In this document: in pieces, positions 17,194 to 25,436 of the stretch
Layout: each line of letters starts with the position of its first letter
Position numbering within the stretch: the stretch's first letter is position 1
Origin: Corynebacterium resistens DSM 45100
GTDB taxonomy: Bacteria; Actinomycetota; Actinomycetes; Mycobacteriales; Mycobacteriaceae
Reading direction: 5' to 3'
Assembly (NCBI RefSeq): GCF_000177535.2
Contig: NC_015673.1
Location: 1,054,001-1,118,000, forward strand
DNA: 64,000 nucleotides
Made by a program: the position numbers and the translations under genes
Notes under the pieces: model-generated
What the model was told of the DNA's origin: nothing
Seen by the model: only the letters and a program-made list of their open reading frames with translations
Databases searched by the model: none

Positions 17194-18414
17194 TTAGGCT
17201 CCGGCCTTCTGGGTGAGGATCTTGACGGCCTCGGGCAGGACGAGCTTGCCGTCCAGGCGCTGGGAGGCGAGGAAACCGACCTGGCCGGAGGTGGCGAACA
17301 GTTCGTTCAGGCGCTTGAACGAGCGTCCCTGCCGGTCAGCGATCCAGTAGTAGGACAGGTCACCGAACGCCACGGTCTTCGCGCCCGCCTTGATCTCGGG
17401 TGCGAACGTGGAGGTGTACACCGGCTTGCCCAGGATCATGTCCGGGGCACCAGCGGTGAGTGCTGGCTGCCACAGGTACTGGCCCTGGTTGTCCTTGAGC
17501 TTGCGCACGGTTTTCACGGTGGCGTCGTTCATCAGCCACACTGCCCGAGCCCGATACGGTGCGCGTAAGCTGTAGTGCAGGTCGATGAGCTCATCGGCGG
17601 TGATGTCGGCGGCCTTCGCGGTGGTCACATCCGAGATACCGCCACCGGTGGCGTCGAAAATGCCGGTCGGCTTGCCCTTGCCGTCACCGACCAGGAACGC
17701 CTCCTCTTCGGCGGCACCGATGCGGCGGGCGAACTCGGCGGCGAGGTAGGCCTCGACGTCGAAGACCGAATCGCCGAGCAGTTCCTCGCTGATCTTGAGG
17801 AACGTGCCGAGCTTGAACGCCGAGAGCGTGATCTGGGAAAACGTCTCGTCGGATTCGGTGTAGGGCTTGCCCTCATCGAGCCACCCAGCACTGCCGTGGG
17901 TGGACACGACCGGGATCTTGCGATCCCCGCTGGTGGTCTGGATGACGTTGGCAAGCCCGCGCATGATGTTCTGCTCAACCAGGGACTGCACGAGGGTGTG
18001 CTCGAACTCGTCGGGCACCAGGTAGCCGCCCTCGGAATCAACCCCCTCCGACAGGGCGTTGCGCACCTCCATCGGCGAGGCGTTCAGCCGCATCGCATCC
18101 CAAAACGCCCGCTTATAGGAGGCGGTGGCGCGGCCGGTCTTGGGTTCGGTCTCCTCGCCGGTCTGGCCGGGCATCGAGGTCAGCGGCGCATTCGTGGCAC
18201 GGGCCAGATCAGCGTCCAGGCGCTGGGCGCGCTCGGCGCGGGCAATCTCGTTGGTGAGCCGTTCAATGTCGGCTTCCATGCGGGCGTAGGTCTGGTCGTC
18301 CTCGGCGGAAAGGCAGCCGGTGGTGGTGTCGCGGCGCTCGTCGAGGAAGGCCTTGGCCTTCTCCCAGGTGTCGGCGCGGCGGGTACGCAGGTCAGAAATC
18401 GTCATCGTGGACAT
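17194..18414 (-). CDS. Major capsid protein, HK97 fold
   Basis: 406 aa. Residues 1-85 form the coiled-coil scaffold (delta) region, removed by the prohead protease. The shell domain follows (NALSEGVDSEGGYLVPDEFE, ISEELLGDSVFDVEAYLAAE, ILGKPVYTSTFAPEIKAGAK). This is the standard layout of HK97-type capsid proteins without a separate scaffold gene. AAGGAG precedes the ATG. The next upstream gene is its likely maturation protease. Confidence 0.95.
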   Translation of the reverse strand: MSTMTISDLRTRRADTWEKAKAFLDERRDTTTGCLSAEDDQTYARMEADIERLTNEIARAERAQRLDADLARATNAPLTSMPGQTGEETEPKTGRATASYKRAFWDAMRLNASPMEVRNALSEGVDSEGGYLVPDEFEHTLVQSLVEQNIMRGLANVIQTTSGDRKIPVVSTHGSAGWLDEGKPYTESDETFSQITLSAFKLGTFLKISEELLGDSVFDVEAYLAAEFARRIGAAEEEAFLVGDGKGKPTGIFDATGGGISDVTTAKAADITADELIDLHYSLRAPYRARAVWLMNDATVKTVRKLKDNQGQYLWQPALTAGAPDMILGKPVYTSTFAPEIKAGAKTVAFGDLSYYWIADRQGRSFKRLNELFATSGQVGFLASQRLDGKLVLPEAVKILTQKAGA

Positions 18415-18435
18415 GGGAAAGGTTCTCCTTGCTGG

Positions 18436-19269
18436 TTAGTGGGGGTGGTTGATCAGGGCGGCGTACAGGTCCACCACCCGACGACCCGTGAGCCGTACGG
18501 GCGCTGGGGCCGGTGGCGGGGTGGCTGGTGGCGTGTCGGTCAGGTGCGCGACAAGGCGCTGCTCGGCGGGCTTGCGGGCAAAACACACCCCGCTGGCGGT
18601 ATCGGCAAGCGGGGCGGGGTTTCTGGTCTTCGGCGGCCACGGTGCGTGCTTGTCCGGCTCCTCGTCCTCGTCCTCGTTGTCGTCCGGGTCAGCCGGGGCA
18701 CGGCTGCCGGTGAGGTAGTCGTCGGCAAACCCCATCGCGATCGCGGCGCGTGCGTCCATCCAGGTCTCTTGATCCATGAGGCGAGCGAGCTTGGCCCGGC
18801 TCATCCCGGTTTTCAGCTCGTAGGCGTTGATGATGGATTCTTTGACCGCTGCGAGCATGTCGATGGCACGCCCCAGCTCGTCGGCGTCACCGACGGCGAG
18901 GGTGGCCGGGTTGTGGATCATAAGCATCGACACCGGGCTCATCGCCACAACCTCACCTGCCATGGCGATCACGCTGGCGGCACTGGCCGCGATCCCGTCG
19001 ATGCACACCCGCACGTGTCCGGGATAGTCGATGAGCATGTTGTAGATCTGGGCTGCCGCGACGACGTCGCCGCCGGGACTGTTGATCCACACCGTCACAT
19101 CACCGGAACCTGCCGCCAGCTCGGAGGCGAACAGGGCCGGGGTGATGTCGTCGTCAAACCATGACTCCTCAGCAATCACCCCGTTGATACGCAAAACCCG
19201 GCTGGTATCACTACCTGCCGGGCTATCAATGTCGGGAGCGGGTGGCTCCCAGTTCCAGAACCGTCTCAC
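18436..19269 (-). CDS. ClpP-like prohead protease
   Basis: 277 aa. A ClpP/S14-like domain covers about 25-185: INSPGGDVVAAAQIYN near 62, the nucleophile serine in GIAASAASVIAMAG (Ser96) and the catalytic histidine in MIHNP (His119). The C-terminal 90 residues are acidic and proline-rich, probably a scaffold-like tail. Start is GTG with AAGGAGGAG upstream. It would cut the delta domain from the capsid protein during prohead maturation; it is unlikely to work with a Clp ATPase. Confidence 0.93.
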   Translation of the reverse strand: MRRFWNWEPPAPDIDSPAGSDTSRVLRINGVIAEESWFDDDITPALFASELAAGSGDVTVWINSPGGDVVAAAQIYNMLIDYPGHVRVCIDGIAASAASVIAMAGEVVAMSPVSMLMIHNPATLAVGDADELGRAIDMLAAVKESIINAYELKTGMSRAKLARLMDQETWMDARAAIAMGFADDYLTGSRAPADPDDNEDEDEEPDKHAPWPPKTRNPAPLADTASGVCFARKPAEQRLVAHLTDTPPATPPPAPAPVRLTGRRVVDLYAALINHPH

Positions 19270-20570
19270 CGGCTCCTCCTTTCAACTCGTTGTTCCACCG
19301 AAGGCTGCTCTTCTCCAGGCGGTGCGTCCTGCTGCGTGTGCTGGGTGGTGGCGTAGGCCCCGGCCATGGAGAGCGGCAGCATGTTGCCGTTGACCAGGTA
19401 CAAGTCGCCGCCATCGGCGGCAGCGATGCGGTCGAGGTTTTCCAGCGCGCGGATGTCGTTGGCGCTCATCCACCCGTTCTGCCTGGCCACGGCGTAGCCG
19501 TTCATGCGCGAGACGTAGTCGCCGCGCAGCAGGCCCTCGAGGTTGAACTTCACGAACACACCAGGCTTCTCGCGCGCTGCGAGCAGCGTCTTGGTCAGGG
19601 CTTGCTCCCAGCGGATGACCCACGGGTCGAGCGTGTATTTCACGAACTCGAGCGATTGCTGCTCAATATTGGAGAAGCTTGATTTTTCCAGGTCTCCCAC
19701 CATGTGCGGTGGGATGCGGAAGATCCGGGCGATCTCGTTGATCTGGAACTTACGGGTCTCCAGAAACTGCGCCTGCTCCGGGGAGACGGAGATGGGCGTG
19801 TACTTCATGCCTTCCTCAAGCACCGCGACCTTGTTAGCGTTGCGGGCCCCACCAAAAGTTTGCTGCCAGGACTCACGCACCCTCGAGGGGTCTTTGATCG
19901 TGCCCGGATGCTCCAGCACCCCGCCAGGGGCGGCCCCGTTAGCGAAGAACGACGCCCCGTAGTCCTCGCAGGCCTGTGCCATGCCGATCGCGTTTTTCGC
20001 CATCGCGATCGGGCTGTAGCCCACCAGCCCATCAAACCCGAGCCCTGGGATGTGCAGCACGTCAGCAGGCGACAGCCGGATGCGAGACCACTGGCCAGCG
20101 GGTTCGTCGCTGGTGGTCTGGTACTCGTAGTAGAGCCTGCCATTTTCATCCCTGCCCACACTCATCCGGTTGGGCATCAGCGGATACAAGCCAATGACCT
20201 CGTCGAGGCCGTTGCGGATGACCTGCGCGTAGGCGTTGCCCCACAACAGCAGATGCGTCATCAGCGTCTCGCGGAAGACGAAGCTGGTCATCTCCGGGTT
20301 GGGCTCATCGTGCAGCAGCCGGTAGAGCGTGTGGTCGGTGGCTTTGACCTTCGACCCGTCCTTCTCGGTGCGATAGACGTGCAGAGGCAGGCCCGCGATC
20401 GCCTCCGCCAAAATCCGCACACACGAATACACCGCAGTCATCTGCATCGCTGAGCGCTCGGTGACCGTCCGCCCGGAGCTGGTGGGCCCGAACAGGAAAC
20501 TGTAGCTCGCTTGCAGCTGATGGTTCGACACCTGTCGGGCGGTGGCTCTGAGCCAGTCGAAAAGTCCCAC
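19266..20570 (-). CDS. Portal protein (HK97 type)
   Basis: 434 aa from GTG at 20570 (GLFDWLRATARQV), with AAGGAGG five to six bases upstream; the longer open frame is non-coding. AMQMTAVYSCVRILAEAIAG, VYRTEKDGSKVKATDHTLYR and RIPPHMVGDLEKSSFSNIEQ are typical HK97-family portal segments. Forms the dodecameric DNA entry channel at one capsid vertex. Confidence 0.95.
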   Translation of the reverse strand: MGLFDWLRATARQVSNHQLQASYSFLFGPTSSGRTVTERSAMQMTAVYSCVRILAEAIAGLPLHVYRTEKDGSKVKATDHTLYRLLHDEPNPEMTSFVFRETLMTHLLLWGNAYAQVIRNGLDEVIGLYPLMPNRMSVGRDENGRLYYEYQTTSDEPAGQWSRIRLSPADVLHIPGLGFDGLVGYSPIAMAKNAIGMAQACEDYGASFFANGAAPGGVLEHPGTIKDPSRVRESWQQTFGGARNANKVAVLEEGMKYTPISVSPEQAQFLETRKFQINEIARIFRIPPHMVGDLEKSSFSNIEQQSLEFVKYTLDPWVIRWEQALTKTLLAAREKPGVFVKFNLEGLLRGDYVSRMNGYAVARQNGWMSANDIRALENLDRIAAADGGDLYLVNGNMLPLSMAGAYATTQHTQQDAPPGEEQPSVEQRVERRSR

Positions 20571-20598
20571 AGGGGCCTCCTTTGCGTTGTCGTGAGCG

Positions 20599-22197
20599 TT
20601 AGAGGACGAGCAGCCCCCGCGAGTCGTACACCGACGTGCCCGTATCGCTACTGCCGCCTCGGATGGCGCGGTCCAAGGCCATGATGGTGGCCACCACCCC
20701 GTCGATCTTCTCGGTGGACTTTTGCTTGTCGGGTTTGATGTTTCCTGCCGGGTCGGTGCGTACATGGATGTTGTCGACCATCCAGGCCAGCACCGGGTGG
20801 CCCCCGTGGGCGAGGCGGCCTTCGAGTGCGAGCTTCATCAGCTCCTTGCTCGGTGGGCTCATGTCTTTAAAGCCCTGCCCGAAGGGCACGACGGTGAAAC
20901 CGGCATCGTCGAGGTTTTGGCTCATTTGGACTGCGCCCCACCGGTCGAAGGCGATCTCGCGGATATCGAAGCGTGTGCCGAGCTGCTCGATGAGGTTCTC
21001 GATGTGGGCGTAGTGGACAACATTGCCCTCCGTGGTCTCCAAGAAGCCCTGGGCTTGCCACAGGTCGTAGGGCACGTGATCGCGCGCCACCCGCAGCGCC
21101 AGGTTGTCCTCGGGGATCCAGAACCACGGGACGATCCGGTACTTCTCGTCGTCCCCGTAGGGTGGGAAGACGAGGACGAACGCAGTGATATCTGTTGTTG
21201 AGGCGAGGTCAAGTCCGCCATAGCACGGCCTTCCTTCAAGATCAGCTAGATCAACGCGGTCGCTGTTCTGGTTCCAAATGTGCATGGGCATCCACCGCAC
21301 AGACTGTTTCACCCACTGGTTCAGCCGCAGCTGGCGAAACGTGTTCTCCTCGGCCGGGTTCTGGCGAGCCGAGTTGCACGCCGCGCGCACCTTGTCTACC
21401 GGCACCGTGACCCCAAGGGAGGGGTTGGCCTTGTGCCAGACATCTTCGCTCGTCCAGTCATCATCCACATCAGCGCCGTAGATCACCGGGTAGAAGGTAG
21501 GGTCGTGTTTCTTACCCGCGAGAATGTCACGCGCTTTTTGGTGCTGCTCGTAGCAGATACTGTGGGTGTCAGTACCTGCGGTGGTGATGAGGAAGTACAG
21601 CGGCTGGGTGCGCGCGTCTCCGGAGCCTTTCGTCATGACGTCGAACAGGGCCCGGTTGGGTTGAGTGTGCAGCTCATCAAAGACGACACCGGAGATGTTG
21701 AACCCATGCTTGGAGTACGCCTCCGCCGAGAGCACCTGGTAGAAGCTGTTGGTCGGCTTGTAGATGATCCGCTTCTGACTGCTGAGGATTTTCACCCGCT
21801 TCGATAGAGCCGGTGATTGGCGGATCATGTCGGCGGCGACCTCGAAGACGATGCTGGCTTGCTGCCGGTCGGCCGCGCACCCGTATACCTCGGCGGCTTG
21901 CTCCCCGTCCCCGCAGGTCAGCAGCAGTGCGATCGCGGCAGCCAACTCGGACTTACCCTGCTTCTTGGGGATCTCCACATACGCGGTGGTGAACTGGCGG
22001 TAGCCATCGGGTTTGATGGTGCCGAACAGGTCGCGCACGATCTGTTCTTGCCACTCCAGCAGCGTAAACGGTGTGCCTGCCCAGCGGCCTTTGGTGTGGC
22101 GCAGCGCCTGAATGAACGCGACGGCGAAGTCGGCTTTGCGCTGGTTGTAGGTAGAGCCTGCGGCCATGAACCTGGTCGGCTGATACGTGCTCGTCAT
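20599..22197 (-). CDS. terL: Terminase large subunit
   Basis: 532 aa from ATG at 22197 (AAGGAG about 11 bases upstream). ATPase: PKKQGKSELAAA (Walker A) and VVFDELHT (Walker B). Nuclease domain: GGLDLASTTDITAF with a metal aspartate, FDRWGAVQ, and the late acidic site VVATIMALDRAIR. This is a complete packaging motor and headful/cos nuclease of the lambdoid/HK97 Terminase_1 type. Confidence 0.95.
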   Translation of the reverse strand: MTSTYQPTRFMAAGSTYNQRKADFAVAFIQALRHTKGRWAGTPFTLLEWQEQIVRDLFGTIKPDGYRQFTTAYVEIPKKQGKSELAAAIALLLTCGDGEQAAEVYGCAADRQQASIVFEVAADMIRQSPALSKRVKILSSQKRIIYKPTNSFYQVLSAEAYSKHGFNISGVVFDELHTQPNRALFDVMTKGSGDARTQPLYFLITTAGTDTHSICYEQHQKARDILAGKKHDPTFYPVIYGADVDDDWTSEDVWHKANPSLGVTVPVDKVRAACNSARQNPAEENTFRQLRLNQWVKQSVRWMPMHIWNQNSDRVDLADLEGRPCYGGLDLASTTDITAFVLVFPPYGDDEKYRIVPWFWIPEDNLALRVARDHVPYDLWQAQGFLETTEGNVVHYAHIENLIEQLGTRFDIREIAFDRWGAVQMSQNLDDAGFTVVPFGQGFKDMSPPSKELMKLALEGRLAHGGHPVLAWMVDNIHVRTDPAGNIKPDKQKSTEKIDGVVATIMALDRAIRGGSSDTGTSVYDSRGLLVL

Positions 22198-22231
22198 CGG
22201 GCAGCAGCTCCTTCCTCGGGGCATAAGAAAA

Positions 22232-22250
22232 GCCCCCAACCATGTGGGGC
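22232..22250 (-). terminator. Intrinsic terminator/attenuator upstream of terL
   Basis: Minus strand GCCCC..GGGGC hairpin followed by TTTTCTTATG, located 35 bases before the terL start and inside the late operon. Confidence 0.55.
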
Positions 22251-22309
22251 GAAACGGATCACCTCGGGCCAGGCTCGGCCCGTTTGCGTGGTCGGGGCGG
22301 CGCGAGGGG

Positions 22310-22600
22310 TTAGCAGTAGGTGTGGCGGAAGTTGGCGACCACCTGGCCGGTGTCGAAACCGCCGTAGCTCCAATCGGACAGGCTGCGCTGCCTGGCCAGG
22401 GCGATGATCTTATCGGCTTTGGTGTAGTACCAGCCGATGCAGCTGAGCGTGTGGACGGGGATCTTCTCGGCCCCGACCTCCTCAGCGAGCTCCTCCAGCA
22501 CGCTGAAGGGGATCTCAGCGACAGCCTGGATGTCACCGTGCGCCACCGCGTCGGCGGGGATCTGAAGGTGGCTTGTGATCAGGTGCCCAGTGGCCTCCAT
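22310..22600 (-). CDS. Hypothetical phage protein
   Basis: 96 aa from ATG at 22600 (GGAG nine bases upstream). IPFSVLEELAEEVGAEKIPV and IGWYYTKADKIIALARQRSL. No family recognised. It overlaps no gene but sits six bases after the next upstream stop, in a cassette of small genes between metK/methylase and terL. Confidence 0.7.
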   Translation of the reverse strand: MEATGHLITSHLQIPADAVAHGDIQAVAEIPFSVLEELAEEVGAEKIPVHTLSCIGWYYTKADKIIALARQRSLSDWSYGGFDTGQVVANFRHTYC

Positions 22601-22605
22601 GCTTG

Positions 22606-22911
22606 TTACTCCTGGGTTGTGGCGGGGATCTGGGCGAGGGCCCAAGCGATAGCATGCCCGGCATCGTCGAATAGCTGGTCAGCCTCGGCGATGAGCTCCA
22701 GGGCGCATTCGCTGCGGCCGCGCGAGTTCGGGCCGAAGCCGTCGATCGGGGCTTCGGTCAGGCGGTAGACCTGGGCGCTGTTGCCGTAGCCGTCTTTCTT
22801 GGTCCAGGTCACGAAAGAAGCCAGCGTGTAGTCGCCGTGTGCGAGGATCGCCCCGTAGGAGTCGACGCGCATCTGCAGGGCTTCGGTGGTGAGCTTCTCG
22901 GTGGTGTTCAT
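22606..22911 (-). CDS. Hypothetical phage protein
   Basis: 101 aa. LASFVTWTKKDGYGNSAQVY and FGPNSRGRSECALELIAEAD. No family recognised. AAAGGA eight bases before ATG. Same small-gene cassette. Confidence 0.7.
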   Translation of the reverse strand: MNTTEKLTTEALQMRVDSYGAILAHGDYTLASFVTWTKKDGYGNSAQVYRLTEAPIDGFGPNSRGRSECALELIAEADQLFDDAGHAIAWALAQIPATTQE

Positions 22912-22948
22912 GGCTGTTGTCCTTTCCTCAGGTGGTGTTCTTTTTTCA

Positions 22949-23000
22949 TGTACATACAGCCATAGGTGCGGGCACTTATCCAGTCGTATTTGCCCAGATC
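22949..23000 (-). repeat. Copy 1 of an imperfect intergenic repeat
   Basis: Minus strand GGGCAAATACGACTGGATAA ... TATGGCTGTATGTACATG. It is closely matched at 24089-24140. In one frame both copies read DWIS..TYGCMYM, with synonymous differences. It lies just upstream of the 22911 gene. Confidence 0.75.
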
Positions 23001-23005
23001 AGCCG

Positions 23006-23203
23006 CTATTTTTTGAACGTTGGTAAGGGCAGGGTTTCCCAGGAGTCCTCGCCCGGGATGAGCCCCAGGTTCGATCCGGTGTCCCAGTCGACGTGGACGG
23101 TGCCGAGGTCGTCGACGAACGCCACGGTGCCAAGCACACCGGGACGCAGCGTCGTGTACGGGTCGCTGGTGGCGATCAGGCGCACCCGCTGGCCGGGAGT
23201 CAT
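23006..23203 (-). CDS. DUF4314 family protein
   Basis: 65 aa: MTPGQRVRLIATSDPYTTLR then GTVAFVDDLGTVHVDWDTGS and NLGLIPGEDSWE. This is the small KOW/SH3-like DUF4314 family common in phages and integrative elements. AAGGAG eight bases upstream; its ATG overlaps the previous stop. Function unknown. Confidence 0.85.
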   Translation of the reverse strand: MTPGQRVRLIATSDPYTTLRPGVLGTVAFVDDLGTVHVDWDTGSNLGLIPGEDSWETLPLPTFKK

Positions 23204-23856
23204 GGCCGGTTCTCCTTCCTGCTTGCTGGGGTGCTCCAGGCGGCGTCCCCTTCGAGGCCTGCCAGCAGGATGCGGCGTGCCTGCTTGTGTTCGGGGCCGA
23301 TGAAGCCCAGGGAGAGCAGGAAGCAGCGCATCGTGTACTTGTCATTGCCCGGTGCAGGCGGCGTGGCCCGGATCCGGGTTGCCTCCTGGGCGCGTTGGCA
23401 GAGCTTGGCGACAAGCGGGATCACCGCCTCGCGTGCCGTCTCCGGCGTAATCGACTCACACCACGGGAACGAGACTGTCTCGTCATCGTTGAACTCGACG
23501 GGTGTGGCCGGGATGCCCAGGGCTTTGGCGATCAGTGGCCCTTTGGCTGCCAGGAGCGCTTCGAGGTTGGAGCGAGTGCGCTCACTCCACCCGGTGGTGG
23601 GCATCGTGACCGTCAACGCCACCTCGCCCGGGTCGGTGGTGGCAAAGCCTGCCTGGCGGGCGGCCTCGAGCACGGCCTGCGCCTCGATACCATCTGGCAG
23701 GTAGAGGATCCAGTTGTGATCCAGCGTGGCGTCTGCGATCTGATAGGCAAAGGAGGGCGTGCCCAGATAGGTGGCCTTGACGCCGAGGTGATCGGCGAGA
23801 AGCTGGGCGAGCTTTTTCCTGCCCGTTTTGCGTGGGGTGAAGGCAAGGATGCTCAT
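23200..23856 (-). CDS. Conserved phage protein (virulence-related-protein type)
   Basis: 218 aa. The N-terminus (RKKLAQLLADHLGVKATYLG, PSFAYQIADATLDHNW) resembles the so-called virulence-related proteins next to DUF4314 in Firmicute and actinobacterial prophages; that label does not imply virulence. The C-terminal part (DNDKYTMRCFLLSLGFIGPE-like) is conserved in the same group. AGGAGG seven bases before ATG. Role unknown. Confidence 0.6.
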   Translation of the reverse strand: MSILAFTPRKTGRKKLAQLLADHLGVKATYLGTPSFAYQIADATLDHNWILYLPDGIEAQAVLEAARQAGFATTDPGEVALTVTMPTTGWSERTRSNLEALLAAKGPLIAKALGIPATPVEFNDDETVSFPWCESITPETAREAVIPLVAKLCQRAQEATRIRATPPAPGNDKYTMRCFLLSLGFIGPEHKQARRILLAGLEGDAAWSTPASRKENRP

Positions 23857-24039
23857 GCCACGACCTCCTGCTCGAACCAGGCGGCCACCATGCTGAGGAA
23901 ACGCGCCGGGTCGTGCTCGATCACGCGCACCACCAGCTGGTAGCCGCGTGCTGTGGCAACCCGCAGGGTTTCCTCGGGGTCGTGGACGTTGACTCCGGCT
24001 GCGATGAGCTCGCTGATTTCGATGTGTAATTCACTCATG
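23853..24039 (-). CDS. Small hypothetical phage protein
   Basis: 61 aa from ATG at 24039 (MSELHIEISELI; AAGGA six bases upstream); the longer frame to 24095 starts inside the intergenic repeat. VNVHDPEETLRVATARGYQL, FEQEVVA. Overlaps the next gene at ATGA. No family recognised. Confidence 0.65.
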
Positions 24040-24088
24040 ACCAGTCCTTTTCGCTCGGTTCCCCCGGGTGCGGGGGTGCTTTCGGTCA

Positions 24089-24140
24089 TGTACATACAGC
24101 CATACGTTGTTCCGCTTATCCAGTCGTTTTTGCCCTCATC
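24089..24140 (-). repeat. Copy 2 of the imperfect intergenic repeat
   Basis: GGGCAAAAACGACTGGATAA ... TATGGCTGTATGTACATG, matching copy 1 at 22949-23000. It lies about 50 bases upstream of a real start codon, as does copy 1. Confidence 0.75.
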
Positions 24141-24185
24141 AAACAGGCATTTTCACGCCCCTGTTTTCCCTGCAATTGCGGGGTT

Positions 24186-25436
24186 TTATTCGCGGTCGCG
24201 GTCGACCTGTTTGACCAGATCCAGGTAGGCGTATTGGGTGCCGTCGCGCTGGCAGGTGATCCCGGCCGCGTCCCCGGTCGCCTCGGCGTAGCGGCGCAGG
24301 ATCACCGAGGCGTACTTGTCATCAAGCTCCATGAGGTAGGCGATGCGGTCGGTCTGCTCGGCGGCCATCAGGGTCGAACCGCTGCCAGCGAAGGTGTCGA
24401 GGATGATCGCGTTTGCCTGGGTGGAGTTGCGGATCGGATAGGCCAGCAGGTCCAGCGGCTTGCTCGTCGGGTGGTCGGAGTTCTTACGCGGCTTGGCGAA
24501 GTTCCAGATCGTGGTCTGTTTCCGATCAGCGAACCACTTGTGCTTGGCACCCTGCTTCCACCCGTAGAGCACGGGTTCGTGCTGCCACTGGTACGGAGAG
24601 CGTCCCAGCACGAGGGAGTCTTTGACCCAGATGCAGCAACCGGAGAGTTTGAACCCGGCGTCGATGAAAGCTTTGCGGAAGTTCAGACCTTCAGTGTCGG
24701 CGTGGAACACATACGCACTGCCGCCCTTGTCGAGAACACCCGCCATGTTGGTAAATGCGGCGAGCAGGAACTCGTAGAACGAGTCTGCCTTCATCTCGTC
24801 GTTCTTGATCGTGAGCCCATCGGAGGACTCGAAGGCGACGTTATAGGGCGGGTCGGTGAGCACCAGGTTCGCGCTCTTGCCGTCCATGAGCATCGCGACG
24901 TCATCTGCGTCGGTGGCATCCCCGCAGACCAGCCGGTGCCTGCCGAGGGTCCAGATGTCCCCGCGCTGGACGAAGGAGGCGGCCTCGAGCGCGGCGGCGA
25001 GGTCGAAGGCGTCATCGGTGACCTCGTCCTCGTCAAGGCTGCCGATGAGCTGGGCGATTTCGTCATCGTCGAAGCCGGTGAGCTCGGCATCAAAGTCGGC
25101 CGCGTCCAGGTCGGCGATGAGCGGGGCCAGCTTGGATTCGTCCCAGTCGCCGCTGATCTTGTTCAGTGCGACGTTGAGGGCCTTCTCGCGGGTCTCGTCC
25201 AGTTCGACGACCACGCAGTCAACATCGGTGTGGCCAAGATCAGCGAGCACTTTCAGGCGCTGGTGGCCGCCGACGACGTGGCCGGTGGTGTGGTTGTAGA
25301 TCACCGGCTCGACATAACCGAACTCGGTGAGGCTACGCTTGAGTTTCTCGTAATCCGCGTCGCCGGGCTGGAGGTCCTTACGCGGGTTGTAGTCGGCAGG
25401 CTTGAGCTCACTGATGGGTAGCTGCTTGATGAGCAC
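24186..25436 (-). CDS. ParB-domain DNA methyltransferase (N6/N4 beta class)
   Basis: 416 aa, GTG start with GGAGG nine bases upstream. Residues 1-130 form a ParB/sulfiredoxin-like domain (KPADYNPRKDL, GGHQRLKVLADLGH). Residues 165-410 form a beta-class amino methyltransferase with catalytic DPPYN first and the SAM-binding DTFAGSGSTLMA near 360. No restriction partner is adjacent. It is the usual phage orphan methylase beside terminase genes, able to mark phage DNA against host restriction. It overlaps metK by 28 bases. Confidence 0.92.
   Translation of the reverse strand: MLIKQLPISELKPADYNPRKDLQPGDADYEKLKRSLTEFGYVEPVIYNHTTGHVVGGHQRLKVLADLGHTDVDCVVVELDETREKALNVALNKISGDWDESKLAPLIADLDAADFDAELTGFDDDEIAQLIGSLDEDEVTDDAFDLAAALEAASFVQRGDIWTLGRHRLVCGDATDADDVAMLMDGKSANLVLTDPPYNVAFESSDGLTIKNDEMKADSFYEFLLAAFTNMAGVLDKGGSAYVFHADTEGLNFRKAFIDAGFKLSGCCIWVKDSLVLGRSPYQWQHEPVLYGWKQGAKHKWFADRKQTTIWNFAKPRKNSDHPTSKPLDLLAYPIRNSTQANAIILDTFAGSGSTLMAAEQTDRIAYLMELDDKYASVILRRYAEATGDAAGITCQRDGTQYAYLDLVKQVDRDRE

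Noticed and set aside
22908..23414. 168-aa minus-strand frame spanning the DUF4314 gene
   Set aside because: Out of frame with DUF4314 and the 23200 gene, Arg/Pro-rich shadow. Only its last stretch (the DWIS..TYGCMYM repeat) is of interest and is reported separately.
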